A program made the translations under genes and the position numbers. From contig NZ_QGNZ01000005.1 of NCBI RefSeq assembly GCF_003173595.1, positions 101,372-165,371 on the forward strand: a DNA stretch of 64,000 nt, read 5' to 3'. Shown here one piece after another: positions 23,881 through 33,180 of this stretch. The notes below the pieces were generated by a model. It saw only the letters and a program-made list of their open reading frames with translations, did not search any database and had not been told where the DNA came from. Each line of letters starts with the position of its first letter. Positions within the stretch are counted from its first letter, which is position 1. The stretch comes from Pedobacter yonginensis. GTDB lineage: Bacteria > Bacteroidota > Bacteroidia > Sphingobacteriales > Sphingobacteriaceae.

Positions 23881-25401
23881 ATGACAAATAAAAAACTTGC
23901 ACTTATTATTCTAGATGGCTGGGGCTATGGAAATAAAGATGAATCTGATGCTGCTTATGCCGCAAATACGCCTTTTTTTGATTCATTGCTGCAAAATTAT
24001 CCCAACTCAAAACTTGAAGCTTCTGGCGAAGCAGTAGGCTTGCCAGCCGGACAAATGGGTAACTCGGAAGTGGGCCACATGAATTTAGGCGCCGGAAGAG
24101 TAGTTTATCAAGAACTGGGTAGAATCAATAAAGCCATTACAGATAGAGAATTGCACAGCCACCCAGTTTTATTAAATGCATTTGATTATGCCAAAAGGAA
24201 TAATAAGGCTGTTCATTTTATAGGTTTAGTTTCTAATGGTGGTGTGCATGCACATATCGAACACTTAAAAGCCTTATCTGATGCTGCAAACGAAGCGCAT
24301 GTTGGAAGAACTTTTATACATGCTTTTTTAGATGGTCGTGATACCGATCCGAATTCTGGACTGGGCTTTATAACTGATTTGCAACAACATATACAAAACT
24401 CCAATACCAAACTTGCCACAATGGTTGGTCGATATTATGCGATGGATAGGGATAACCGTTGGGAGCGCGTAAAAAAGGCGTACGATGTTATGGTAAATGG
24501 CATAGGTGAGAAAACGCAGGATGCGCTTGCTGCAATAAAAAAATCATACGATGCTGGTGTTACAGACGAGTTTTTGCAACCCGTTGTTTTAACGCAAAAC
24601 AATGGCGAGCCAGTTGCAACCATTCAGAACGATGATGTGGTGATTTGCTTTAACTTCCGCACCGATAGAGGTAGAGAAATTACAACAGCTTTAACACAAA
24701 AAGACTTTCCTGAACAACAGATGCATAAATTGCCACTGTACTATGTTACAATGACCACCTATGATGAAAGCTTTGAAAAAGTTAATGTGGTTTTCACCAA
24801 AGATGATTTGAGCAAAACTTTAGGAGAAGTATTGGCAAACAATCAAAAAAATCAAATCCGCATTGCTGAAACAGAAAAATATCCACACGTAACCTTCTTC
24901 TTTTCTGGCGGAAGAGAAAGCGAGTTTGAAAATGAGAAAAGAATTCTAATTCCGTCGCCAAAAGTTGCGACTTACGATTTGCAACCTGAGATGAGTGCCG
25001 CAGGAATTACAGAAGCCATTACCGCCGAAATGGAGACTGGATGGGCGGATTTTATTTGTTTAAACTTTGCAAATCCGGATATGGTTGGGCATACAGGCGT
25101 TTTTGAAGCCGTTGTGAAAGCCGTAGAAACTGCCGATAAATGCGCTGAAATTGTGGTAAATAAAGGTTTAGAAAATGGCTACTCGTTTATTTTGCTCGCC
25201 GATCATGGCAATTCAGAATACATGGTCAACAACGATGGATCTGCAAATACCGCACACACCACCAACTTGGTTCCATGCATCCTAATTGATAAAGATTACA
25301 AAACCATTGCCGATGGAAAATTGGGAGACATTGCCCCTACGGTTTTAAGAATATTAGGTGTGGCCATTCCAGAAGAAATGACAGGAAACGTATTGGTATA
25401 A
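23881..25401 (+). CDS. gpmI: 2,3-bisphosphoglycerate-independent phosphoglycerate mutase GpmI
   Basis: A 506-residue di-manganese enzyme. It interconverts 3- and 2-phosphoglycerate in glycolysis. Motifs: LIILDGWGYG (metal Asp12), QMGNSEVGHMNLGAGRVV with phosphoserine nucleophile S62 at the canonical position, HAFLDGRDTDPNSG, GRYYAMDRDNRWERV, NFRTDRGREIT, NPDMVGHTG, LLADHGNSEYM and ANTAHTTNLVPCI. The stop overlaps the start of the next gene by one base, indicating translational coupling. Confidence 0.97.
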   Translation: MTNKKLALIILDGWGYGNKDESDAAYAANTPFFDSLLQNYPNSKLEASGEAVGLPAGQMGNSEVGHMNLGAGRVVYQELGRINKAITDRELHSHPVLLNAFDYAKRNNKAVHFIGLVSNGGVHAHIEHLKALSDAANEAHVGRTFIHAFLDGRDTDPNSGLGFITDLQQHIQNSNTKLATMVGRYYAMDRDNRWERVKKAYDVMVNGIGEKTQDALAAIKKSYDAGVTDEFLQPVVLTQNNGEPVATIQNDDVVICFNFRTDRGREITTALTQKDFPEQQMHKLPLYYVTMTTYDESFEKVNVVFTKDDLSKTLGEVLANNQKNQIRIAETEKYPHVTFFFSGGRESEFENEKRILIPSPKVATYDLQPEMSAAGITEAITAEMETGWADFICLNFANPDMVGHTGVFEAVVKAVETADKCAEIVVNKGLENGYSFILLADHGNSEYMVNNDGSANTAHTTNLVPCILIDKDYKTIADGKLGDIAPTVLRILGVAIPEEMTGNVLV

Positions 25402-25931
25402 TGATTAAAAAACAATATCTATTTGTATTTGCTTTGGCGCTCTTTTCCTGCAATCAGCGTAAAGAATCTGAAGCAAATACAGATTTACTTTATTTCGATG
25501 TAAAGGGTTATTTCAAGAAGGAAATTTCTCGCTTGCAAAAGCAGAAACCAATTGTGAATAAGATGGTTATCGTGAATGGAGCATCAGAAAATAAAGCGTT
25601 GGTGATTCAAGATTGGAACAAAGAACTTTCTGTCTTTATCGATGCAGACATCAATAAAACGTCGTGGAAAGGAAGCTTTCAAACTTCCAAAAACAACCTG
25701 GAGGAAAATTATACCTCATCAAATAAAAAGATTCCCGTTAAAAGCATTCGGGTTGAAAAAGATGGCGCGAGAATTAAGAAAGTCGAGATCTTCATCGCTA
25801 ATAAAAATATCCTTTACACCTCCAACGACACTTTAGTTTATTATCCCGATAGTTTATATCAAATCAAAAAGCAACAAAAAATTAAGTTGCTCGAGCCCAA
25901 AAAATACATCATTACCGGAAAAATTAGATAA
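25401..25931 (+). CDS. Hypothetical lipoprotein, 176 aa
   Basis: The signal peptide ends in LFSC (Cys about residue 17). The rest is a soluble, Lys-rich, beta-strand-rich domain ('VNKMVIVNGASENKALVIQDW', 'NTDLLYFDVKGYFKKEISRLQK', 'KSIRVEKDGARIKKVEIFI'). No family is recognised. The start overlaps the gpmI stop (TAATG), so it is translated from the same message. A bidirectional terminator follows at once. Confidence 0.75.
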   Translation: MIKKQYLFVFALALFSCNQRKESEANTDLLYFDVKGYFKKEISRLQKQKPIVNKMVIVNGASENKALVIQDWNKELSVFIDADINKTSWKGSFQTSKNNLEENYTSSNKKIPVKSIRVEKDGARIKKVEIFIANKNILYTSNDTLVYYPDSLYQIKKQQKIKLLEPKKYIITGKIR

Positions 25932-25969
25932 AAAAAATAGTCCTGGAAGAATCCAGGACTATTTTTTTG
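25931..25969. terminator. Bidirectional terminator
   Basis: A perfect 10-bp stem, ATAGTCCTGG (25938-25947) and CCAGGACTAT (25954-25963). It is flanked by an A run on the left and a T run on the right, so it works for both convergent genes. Confidence 0.93.
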
Positions 25970-25982
25970 CTTTTGCTGCTAT

Positions 25983-26603
25983 TCATTTTAGGCTTAAAAT
26001 CTGGGCCTTATCATAAGCTACCCAATCAATAATATCTTTTCTTAAGGGTTGTAGGGTTAATACTTTCTGGAAATCAGCTATTGAATTGTTAAACAGCGCT
26101 ATGCATGCCGCTTTTTCTTCTTTTTTCTTTACTTTAAATGATCTAAAAATAGCGTAATCCTTATAAGCTAAAGCCCTATTCTGTAGCATTTGTGAGTCTT
26201 CTTCACCACTAATTTCAATTGCTTTGGTGAAATCTTTAATGGATGCGGTGTAAAAATTTTCACGCATAGAATTTAAAGACTCTTTGGGGTCATTGGCAAT
26301 ATTTAAACGAGCCTTGCCGCGATAATAGTAAGCAGAAACCTCATTTGGTTTAATTACCACCAATCGGCTGTAAGTAGAAATCGATTTTTCAAACTCTCCA
26401 TTTTGAAAATAAGAATAACCTAACATTTTCAAAACATTTGCGTTGTCAGGATCTCTTGTATCGGCTTTTTCCAACTGCACAACGGCAGTTTTATAATCGC
26501 CCTTCATCATTGCCTGCATGCTCTTATCGTAGTTACTTTGTGCAAAACAGGTTGCAGATGAAAAAAGGCAAAGTCCTAAAACAGCTTGTTTAAAATAATT
26601 CAT
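25983..26603 (-). CDS. Exported tetratricopeptide repeat protein
   Basis: A 206-residue protein with a signal peptide (LGLCLFSSATCFAQ, cleaved about residue 22). At least three TPR units follow: 'DYKTAVVQLEKADTRDPDNANVLKMLGYSYFQ', 'EFEKSISTYSRLVVIKPNEVSAYYYRGKA' and 'SIADFQKVLTLQP'. It is probably a periplasmic protein-interaction scaffold; the partner is unknown. Divergent from lon across 318 bases. Confidence 0.85.
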   Translation of the reverse strand: MNYFKQAVLGLCLFSSATCFAQSNYDKSMQAMMKGDYKTAVVQLEKADTRDPDNANVLKMLGYSYFQNGEFEKSISTYSRLVVIKPNEVSAYYYRGKARLNIANDPKESLNSMRENFYTASIKDFTKAIEISGEEDSQMLQNRALAYKDYAIFRSFKVKKKEEKAACIALFNNSIADFQKVLTLQPLRKDIIDWVAYDKAQILSLK

Positions 26604-26921
26604 GTATCAATAATAAGTTAACAAATCTACACATCAGGAAGATTTATAGGGAATATTTTTCGCAATATAATCCTATTCTGAGAATTTAAAAGTATTTTTA
26701 ATTTCTTTCATACACCCCATCCTGTAATCAATAGCATTAACGTTGAATTTTAGTTAATATGATAATGCTGGAAATATTTAAAAACAAGCCTGCCTTTTTA
26801 ACAAAAGTTTCGTTCTAATTCTACTTTGGCACAAGAGTTGGAATTATTAACTTAACAATTAAATTAAACCAAGAATACACGATGATACTGCCAGTTTGTC
26901 GTTAGAGGAAAGATGTAGATA
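26604..26921. other. 318-bp intergenic region between the TPR gene and lon
   Basis: AT-rich and divergent. A TACTTTG box at 26822-26828 may be the lon -7 element; no clear -33 accompanies it. No repeats or coding sequence were recognised. Confidence 0.4.
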
Positions 26922-29393
26922 ATGAGTAAACAAGATATATTTGATTTCAATTCAGCTATGCCAATTATAAATGAAGATACCGAGTTTTTTCCCTTAATGT
27001 CTCAACAAGACGAGGAGGAAATGAATAATGAGGAAACTCCTGAAACGTTGGCAATTTTGCCATTGAGAAATACGGTTCTATTTCCTGGAGTAGTGATCCC
27101 CATTACGGTTGGAAGAGATAAATCCATCAAATTAATTAAAGAAGCTTACAAAGGGAATAAGATTATTGGGGTGGTGTCGCAGAAAGATGTTTCTATAGAA
27201 GACCCTACATTTGAGCAACTTAACAGTGTTGGAACGGTTGCAAACATCATAAAATTGCTTCAAATGCCTGATGGCAATACCACTGTAATTATCCAAGGTA
27301 AGCAACGCTTCAGCTTAATTGAAGAAGTGCAAAACGAACCTTACATTAAAGCCGTTGTTCAAAAATTTGAAGAACAAAAACATAAGGCCGATAAGGACTT
27401 TAAAACGCTAATTGCCTCGATCCGGGAGATGTCTGCACAGATTATCCAACTTTCGCCAAATATCCCTAGCGAAGCCAGCATCGCGCTTAAAAATATCGAA
27501 AGCAATTCATTTTTGATCAACTTCATTTCGTCAAACATGAATGCCGAAATGGCGGATAAGCAAAAAATCCTCGAAATGGATAAATTGCAAGATCGAGCCC
27601 AAAAAGTAATGGATCTTTTAATGGTTGAATTACAGATGTTGGAATTGAGAAATCAAATTCAATCGAAAGTTCGTACGGATTTAGATAAGCAACAGAGGGA
27701 TTATTTCTTAAATCAGCAATTAAAAACGATACAGGAAGAGCTTGGCGGTAATTCTGCAGATCTGGAATTTGATGCCTTGCAAGAAAGAGCCAAAAAGAAA
27801 AAATGGTCTAAAGAAGTCGATCAGCACTTTGATAAAGAATTGGATAAACTCGGCAGGATGAATCCTTCAGCGCCAGATTATTCTATTCAGTTAAACTATT
27901 TAGAGCTGTTGTTGGATTTACCTTGGAGTGAGCTTACAAAAGATAACTTCGATTTAAAGCGTGCCCAACGGATTTTAGATAAAGATCATTTTGGATTAGA
28001 AAAAGTAAAGCAACGCATAATCGAGTATTTAGCCGTACTAAAGTTAAAACGCGACATGAAAGCGCCAATTTTGTGTTTAGTTGGCCCTCCAGGGGTTGGT
28101 AAAACATCGCTAGGTAAATCAATTGCAAAAGCATTAGGTCGTAAATATGTACGAATGGCTTTAGGCGGTATTAGAGACGAAGCCGAAATTAGAGGTCACC
28201 GTAAAACCTATATCGGTGCAATGCCTGGCCGTGTCATTTCCTCTATTAAAAAAGCAGGGGCCGATAATCCGGTGTTTGTATTGGATGAAATTGATAAAGT
28301 TGGTACCGATCATCGTGGCGATCCATCATCGGCTTTGCTTGAAGTTTTAGACCCTGAACAGAACAGTTCTTTTTACGACCATTATGTGGAAGTAGATTAT
28401 GATTTATCAAACATTCTTTTCATCGCTACTGCCAATTCATTAAGCACCATTCAGCCTGCATTGTTAGATCGTATGGAAATTATTGAAGTAAATGGATACA
28501 CCATTGAGGAAAAAATAGAAATTGCCAAAAAATATCTATTGCCTAAACAGAAAGAAAATCATGGTCTTCAAAATAAAGACATCAACTTAAAACCCGCTTT
28601 AATAGAAAAAGTAATTGAAGATTATACCAGAGAATCTGGCGTTCGTGGTTTGGAGAAGAAAATTGGTTCGCTTGTGCGTGGCATCGCAACGAAAATTGCC
28701 ATGGAAGAAACTTATGATGCTAATTTAACTGTTGCCGATGTGGAGCGCATTTTAGGTGCACCAATTTATGATAAGGATTTGTATGAGGGTAATGAGGTTG
28801 CCGGAGTGGTAACCGGACTAGCTTGGACCAGCGTTGGTGGCGATATTCTTTTCATTGAATCTAGCTTAAGTCCGGGTAAAGGAAAATTAACCTTAACCGG
28901 AAACCTTGGCGATGTAATGAAAGAATCTGCCGTGATTGCATTAGCTTACTTACGGGCACATGCAGCAGAATTCGGAATTGATTATTCATTATTTGACAAT
29001 TGGGACGTTCACGTTCACGTACCCGCAGGCGCAACACCTAAAGATGGGCCTTCTGCTGGAGTAACCATGCTAACTGCACTAACTTCGGCATTTACCCAGC
29101 GTAAGGTGAAACAACATTTGGCCATGACGGGTGAGATTACCCTTCGTGGTAAAGTTTTGCCTGTTGGTGGCATTAAGGAGAAAATTTTAGCTGCAAAAAG
29201 AGCAAATATTAAAGAAATTATCCTCTGCAAGAGCAATAGAAAAGATATTTTAGAGATCAAAGAAAGCTATATTAAAGATTTAACTTTCCACTACGTTACT
29301 GAAATGAGCGAGGTAATTGAATTGGCTTTAACGAAAAATAAAGTTAAAAAACCTCTAGATTTAAGCATTAAAATTGCACCAATCGTAAATTAA
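26922..29393 (+). CDS. lon: ATP-dependent protease Lon (LonA)
   Basis: An 823-residue protease with the LonA layout: N-terminal substrate-binding domain (about 45-240), a coiled-coil stretch, the AAA+ module (Walker A GPPGVGKTSLGKS about 390, Walker B VFVLDEID, KTYIGAMPGR pore loop region) and the C-terminal peptidase with DGPSAGVTML (catalytic Ser) and GGIKEKILAAKRA (catalytic Lys). It degrades misfolded and regulatory proteins in the cytoplasm. Terminator at 29449. Confidence 0.97.
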   Translation: MSKQDIFDFNSAMPIINEDTEFFPLMSQQDEEEMNNEETPETLAILPLRNTVLFPGVVIPITVGRDKSIKLIKEAYKGNKIIGVVSQKDVSIEDPTFEQLNSVGTVANIIKLLQMPDGNTTVIIQGKQRFSLIEEVQNEPYIKAVVQKFEEQKHKADKDFKTLIASIREMSAQIIQLSPNIPSEASIALKNIESNSFLINFISSNMNAEMADKQKILEMDKLQDRAQKVMDLLMVELQMLELRNQIQSKVRTDLDKQQRDYFLNQQLKTIQEELGGNSADLEFDALQERAKKKKWSKEVDQHFDKELDKLGRMNPSAPDYSIQLNYLELLLDLPWSELTKDNFDLKRAQRILDKDHFGLEKVKQRIIEYLAVLKLKRDMKAPILCLVGPPGVGKTSLGKSIAKALGRKYVRMALGGIRDEAEIRGHRKTYIGAMPGRVISSIKKAGADNPVFVLDEIDKVGTDHRGDPSSALLEVLDPEQNSSFYDHYVEVDYDLSNILFIATANSLSTIQPALLDRMEIIEVNGYTIEEKIEIAKKYLLPKQKENHGLQNKDINLKPALIEKVIEDYTRESGVRGLEKKIGSLVRGIATKIAMEETYDANLTVADVERILGAPIYDKDLYEGNEVAGVVTGLAWTSVGGDILFIESSLSPGKGKLTLTGNLGDVMKESAVIALAYLRAHAAEFGIDYSLFDNWDVHVHVPAGATPKDGPSAGVTMLTALTSAFTQRKVKQHLAMTGEITLRGKVLPVGGIKEKILAAKRANIKEIILCKSNRKDILEIKESYIKDLTFHYVTEMSEVIELALTKNKVKKPLDLSIKIAPIVN

Positions 29394-29448
29394 TTTGTAA
29401 TCTTTTATTTATTACATATTAAAATTCGATAACAATAAATACTTTTAC

Positions 29449-29478
29449 AGCCTAGGTTCAATCGCCTAGGCTTTTTTT
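29449..29478 (+). terminator. Intrinsic terminator after lon, abutting the next start codon
   Basis: A perfect stem, AGCCTAGG (29449-29456) and CCTAGGCT (29465-29472), followed by T's. The T run ends at 29477 and the start codon of the next gene begins at 29479. See the findings for this odd arrangement. Confidence 0.88.
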
Positions 29479-30429
29479 ATGAGATTTTTTTTACCCGCCG
29501 TAATTCTTTCATTGCTTGTATCAAACAGCTTTGCGCAATCCTATAAGAACGAATTTGGTTTTAAAACTGAAAACGATGCTTATTTGGCTACATTGAACGA
29601 TCGTTATTATACCAATGGCTTATTTATATATTTCCGCAGAGCGATAAACCCTGAAAAATTTGGAGAAAAAATAGAAAAGAAAATCTATGAGATTTCTGCC
29701 GGGCAAAAAATATACACGCCTTATTGGGGTCAAGTTGCCAACAAAGCAGATCAGGACAGGCCTTTTGCTGGTTATTTATATGCCGGAGGCGCCTACTCCC
29801 TATTCTACAAAAACGAAAGTGTACTAAAATTAAGTACCGAAATAGGTACTGTTGGACCAAATTCTCTGGCTCAAGATGCCCAAAGCTTCCTTCATAAAAC
29901 CGTTGGTTTTTACACGCCAGCGGGCTGGGAATATCAAATAAAAAATGAATTAGCCCTAAACTTGGCTGCAAATTATAGCAGGTTACTTTACCGTACAGAT
30001 GATAATATAGTCGATTTTAGTGGTCAGGGATATGCAAATTTGGGTACTACCTTTTCGGGTTTGGGTGGCTCCGTTTTGTTTAGAGCAGGTAGATTGAATC
30101 AACTGTTTAATAGTGCATACCACAATGCCGTAATTGGAAATTCTAAAACTGCCAATCTCAACAAATCAGAATTTTTCTTTTATGCAAAACCTCAATTAAA
30201 TGTTGTTGCTTATGATGCAACCATACAAGGAAGCTTGTTTAATAACGATAGTCCGGTAACTTTTGGTGTTAAACCCATTGTTTTCGAACAGCAATTCGGG
30301 GTAAATTACAGCTCAAAAAGATTTACTGTAGATTTTAACATCATTTTTAAAACCAAAGAAGTTAAAAGTGTAGCCAAGGCACAAAATTATGGCGGGCTGA
30401 GCTTGTATTATCGATTTGGTAAACTATAG
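29479..30429 (+). CDS. LpxR-like (DUF2219) outer-membrane lipid A deacylase family protein
   Basis: A 316-residue protein. The signal peptide (FFLPAVILSLLVSNSFAQ) begins at the first codon, which fixes the start. The family N-terminus 'EFGFKTENDAYLATLNDRYYTNGLFIYFRRA' contains the conserved Glu-Asn-Asp and Tyr-Thr-Asn-Gly patterns of LpxR. 'DRPFAGYLYAGGAY' and alternating strands to 'GGLSLYYRFGKL' indicate a beta-barrel. LpxR removes the 3'-acyloxyacyl chain of lipid A; activity here is not proven. It converges on arfB with a 2-base gap. Confidence 0.87.
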   Translation: MRFFLPAVILSLLVSNSFAQSYKNEFGFKTENDAYLATLNDRYYTNGLFIYFRRAINPEKFGEKIEKKIYEISAGQKIYTPYWGQVANKADQDRPFAGYLYAGGAYSLFYKNESVLKLSTEIGTVGPNSLAQDAQSFLHKTVGFYTPAGWEYQIKNELALNLAANYSRLLYRTDDNIVDFSGQGYANLGTTFSGLGGSVLFRAGRLNQLFNSAYHNAVIGNSKTANLNKSEFFFYAKPQLNVVAYDATIQGSLFNNDSPVTFGVKPIVFEQQFGVNYSSKRFTVDFNIIFKTKEVKSVAKAQNYGGLSLYYRFGKL

Positions 30430-30431
30430 AG

Positions 30432-30842
30432 TTAATCGAAATTCGGCTTTTTTCTACTTTCTTTTCGCTCGGAGATTACGGATTTGTTTTTCAGTCGCTT
30501 CTGTACAACGGCTTTTGGAACTCGGGTGGGTTTTCGTTTTTTTTGCACAACAAGTGACCGTTTTAGCAAATCGATCAGTTTCGCAACCGTTTTTTCTTTG
30601 TTTAAAAGCTGACTCCTATCCTCCTGAGAAACAATATGTAGCAAACCATCGGTATCTAAACGATGTTCAAGTTTTAATTTCAATAGCGCCTTTTCCTCAT
30701 CACTAAGTTGCTCTGATTGTTCTAAATTGAAGATCAATTCTACTTTACTCGAAACTTTATTTACATTTTGACCGCCTTTACCACCACTACGAGAAGTTTT
30801 GAATGTAACGATCTTTAAAATTTCTTCTCTACTGGGTAACAT
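30432..30842 (-). CDS. arfB: Alternative ribosome-rescue factor ArfB (GGQ peptidyl-tRNA hydrolase)
   Basis: A 136-residue protein that enters stalled ribosomes and releases the nascent chain. RSGGKGGQNVNKVSSKVEL carries the catalytic GGQ (about residues 23-25 from this start). The Lys/Arg-rich tail ('RKPTRVPKAVVQKRLKNKSVISERKESRKKPNFD') is the part that probes the empty mRNA channel. The frame extends ten residues upstream to 30872, but the Met at 30842 (MLPSREEILKIVTFK) matches family N-termini better. Confidence 0.93.
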   Translation of the reverse strand: MLPSREEILKIVTFKTSRSGGKGGQNVNKVSSKVELIFNLEQSEQLSDEEKALLKLKLEHRLDTDGLLHIVSQEDRSQLLNKEKTVAKLIDLLKRSLVVQKKRKPTRVPKAVVQKRLKNKSVISERKESRKKPNFD

Positions 30843-31002
30843 GCTGATTTTAATAAGTAATATGAAGAGCAAATATATTTAGAAAAAATTAAACCAATAC
30901 TTTCGAAATTTAACCTAAATGAATGCAATTTTGTTAATTCGTTATAAAATCCTAACTTCAAGGATTCATCCACATTAAGCTCTAAATACCATTAATCGTC
31001 CC

Positions 31003-31788
31003 ATGACTTTAAAATCTTTCGGCCAAAAACTTAAACGTTTTTTAAAAGCATTCCTATTTACCATCCTCTGTATTGTTTATCTATTTCTAACAATTTGGAC
31101 GTTTTGCTACTCCTTAAGCATATTCTATGTCTTTATAATTGTATTGGCAATTGGGATATTCATTTATTTCCGACGGAAAAAAAGGAGAGACTTATCAGCA
31201 ATATTGGTAACTGGTTTACTTATCTTCCTTGTTGCAACGCCTTTTAACTTAACACAGTACAACCGTAATGCTGCTGGTTTTCAAGCTAGAGTAAATAGGG
31301 GTAAATCGCTTACTTTTAAAGAAAAATGTGGCATTTACGGAAACGTTTTAATGATTATTGTGCTTGATTATATTCCACTGCGCGAAGCCAGTATCATGAA
31401 CTTTTACATGTTGTTTCCTAAGGAGAACAAAACAAGGGTTTTCTACAGTAACGCTTATTTACAAGCTAGAGATATTAAGCCCTTATTAAATCAAAAAGGT
31501 AAGAACGCTGTGGCCTGGAATAAATGGAACGAGCGTTTGAATGGCAATTTCCGATTTGCGGCGGCATTTGATCCTTGTACAATTGAAATTACAGATGAAG
31601 GGACTTATAAAAAAGCAGTCTTGATTACACCATTTACATATCGCAAGAATTACACCACCATAAATGCCGCACATGCCATGCATGGGTTGTTTGAGTTCCA
31701 TATCAACGAAGGTTTATTTTGGTATCTACAACATATAGGATGGCTTCACCCCTATACCGCAGTATGGATAGCTAAGTTTGATAAATAA
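31003..31788 (+). CDS. Hypothetical membrane protein, 261 aa
   Basis: Three close hydrophobic segments at about residues 14-36, 37-53 and 64-82, separated by a basic loop (YFRRKKRRD). A soluble C-terminal domain of about 175 residues follows, including 'FNLTQYNRNAAGFQARVNRGKSLTFKEKC', 'WNKWNERLNGNFRFAAAFDPCTIEI', 'HAMHGLFEFHINEGLFWYLQHIGWLHPYTAVWIAKF'. I do not recognise the family. Monocistronic, followed by a repeat region. Confidence 0.65.
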   Translation: MTLKSFGQKLKRFLKAFLFTILCIVYLFLTIWTFCYSLSIFYVFIIVLAIGIFIYFRRKKRRDLSAILVTGLLIFLVATPFNLTQYNRNAAGFQARVNRGKSLTFKEKCGIYGNVLMIIVLDYIPLREASIMNFYMLFPKENKTRVFYSNAYLQARDIKPLLNQKGKNAVAWNKWNERLNGNFRFAAAFDPCTIEITDEGTYKKAVLITPFTYRKNYTTINAAHAMHGLFEFHINEGLFWYLQHIGWLHPYTAVWIAKFDK

Positions 31789-31800
31789 GGATTGTGAATA

Positions 31801-32090
31801 TTTGCGTGAATCGTTGGGATGTGCTGTAGCAGCAAGCGTAGCAAAATTCCTCTATTTCTCCCGCAGATGACGCAGATTTTAGGGATTAACGGGGATTGAA
31901 TTTCAAATCAGATATCTACGTAAATCATTTGGACGTGCAGCAGAAAATAATGCAGTTAAAATTTCTCTATTTTCCCCGCAGATGACGCAGATTTTGGGGA
32001 TTGAGGGGATTGTGGGGATTGTGGGGATTGTGGGGATTGTGGGGATTGGGTTTCAAATCAAATATCCACGTAAATTGTTCGGATGTGAAA
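31801..32090. repeat. Imperfect direct repeats (CCCGCAGATGACGCAGATTTT unit)
   Basis: Copy 1 at about 31801-31914 and copy 2 at about 31915-32064 share the core CGCAGATGACGCAGATTTT, GGGATT and TTTCAAATCA. A partial third begins at about 32065 (CCACGTAAATTGTTCGGATG). Non-coding. Confidence 0.75.
31996..32049 (+). repeat. 9-bp tandem repeat, six units of GGGGATTGT
   Basis: Units at 31996, 32005, 32014, 32023, 32032 and 32041. The central four are identical; the outer two differ at the last base (A, G). It lies inside copy 2 of the larger repeat and looks like slippage amplification of GGGGATTG. Confidence 0.92.
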
Positions 32091-32230
32091 AAGATATTCA
32101 CCTTGAGATTGTGATTTTTTTTATGCGCCGGCACATGATTCTGATTGCTTAGATGCTTAGTTTTTAACGAATGCATGGCAGCTGCACTAGAATTGTTCAT
32201 TAATAATTCAACAAGTACATTGTCTTTTTT

Positions 32231-32238
32231 TACCTTTG
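32231..32238 (+). promoter_or_regulatory. -7 box (TACCTTTG) of cmk
   Basis: An exact TAnnTTTG match 5 bases before ATG 32244, so the mRNA would be leaderless. No good -33 was found at the usual distance. Confidence 0.5.
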
Positions 32239-32243
32239 CGGTA

Positions 32244-32921
32244 ATGAAAAAAAACTTAGTTATAGCTATCGACGGCTATTCATCTTGTGGAAAGAGTACT
32301 TTAGCAAAAGCATTAGCTAAAAAATTAGGTTTCATATACATCGATAGTGGAGCGATGTATCGCGCGGTAACTTTATATTTTTTAAGGAACAATATCGATA
32401 TTTCTAATGATGCTCTTGTTGTAGATGCGTTACAGCACATCGAACTCAACTTTCATTCAAGAGATTATCAATCACATATAACCTTAAATGGAGAAGAAGT
32501 TTCCGACGAAATTCGTCTGATGCCCGTGTCTGAAAACGTGAGCGAAGTTTCTGCACACAAAATTGTTCGCCACGAAATGGTAAAACAACAGCAGCGGATG
32601 GGCAAATCCAAGAACATCGTAATGGATGGCCGAGATATTGGCACAACCGTTTTTCCACAAGCTCCGGTTAAGTTTTTTATGACTGCAGACCCAAAAATAA
32701 GAGCCGAACGCAGGTTTAAAGAATTGGAAAGCAAAGGCAACAACGAAACTACACTTGAAGAAGTTTTCGAAAATTTAGCCCACCGCGATTATGCAGACAC
32801 CACCAGAAAGGAAAGTCCTTTAGTTAGAGCTGATGATGCGGTTATTCTAGACAATACCGATTTAGACCAAGAGGAACAATTAGCTTTTGCTTTAGAGAAA
32901 GTTCAGCCTTTTTTAGGTTAA
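32244..32921 (+). CDS. cmk: (d)CMP kinase Cmk
   Basis: A 225-residue nucleotide kinase. It phosphorylates CMP and dCMP with ATP. P-loop IDGYSSCGKSTLAKALA, 'YIDSGAMYRAVTLYFL' (CMP site), KNIVMDGRDIGTTVFPQA, 'FFMTADPKIRAERRFKEL' and 'RDYADTTRKESPLVRADDAVILDNT' are the family motifs. The frame runs upstream to 32145, but only the part from ATG 32244 matches the family, and the -7 box at 32231 excludes an earlier start. Confidence 0.95.
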   Translation: MKKNLVIAIDGYSSCGKSTLAKALAKKLGFIYIDSGAMYRAVTLYFLRNNIDISNDALVVDALQHIELNFHSRDYQSHITLNGEEVSDEIRLMPVSENVSEVSAHKIVRHEMVKQQQRMGKSKNIVMDGRDIGTTVFPQAPVKFFMTADPKIRAERRFKELESKGNNETTLEEVFENLAHRDYADTTRKESPLVRADDAVILDNTDLDQEEQLAFALEKVQPFLG

Positions 32922-32948
32922 TATTTCCACCTGTATAAATTAAATTTA

Positions 32949-32956
32949 TACTTTTG
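32949..32956 (+). promoter_or_regulatory. Candidate -7 box (TACTTTTG) upstream of the TPM gene
   Basis: A TAnnTTTG match with TTTC at 32924-32927 as a possible -33. If used, the leader before ATG 33181 is long, about 220 bases, and no structure was recognised in it. Confidence 0.4.
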
Positions 32957-33180
32957 CATCACCAAATTTTCGCAGCTATTTTGAATACTGTAAAGCATTA
33001 AAAGCTGATTAAATTGTCTTACAGAGCGAAAACGATGACATAATTTTTAAACCATTTTAATTAAGCGCTTTTTATCAATACCAAACCCAAGTTCGATTTA
33101 GTTTTAGAAAAGATATTGAAAGCGTAATACATTTCCTCCCTATTGTTAAAGTATGCAACGCATAAATTTAACTTAAGAAA

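Larger units (their letters stand above)
31789..32243. other. 455-bp intergenic region with direct repeats
   Basis: Contains two copies and a partial third of a unit of about 115 bp, plus a 9-bp tandem repeat, and at its end the cmk promoter. The minus frame at 31967-32200 is only a translation of the tandem repeat. Confidence 0.7.

Noticed and set aside
31967..32200. Minus-strand frame encoding Asn-Pro-His repeats
   Set aside because: It is a translation of the GGGGATTGT microsatellite, with no conserved start or protein character outside the repeat.
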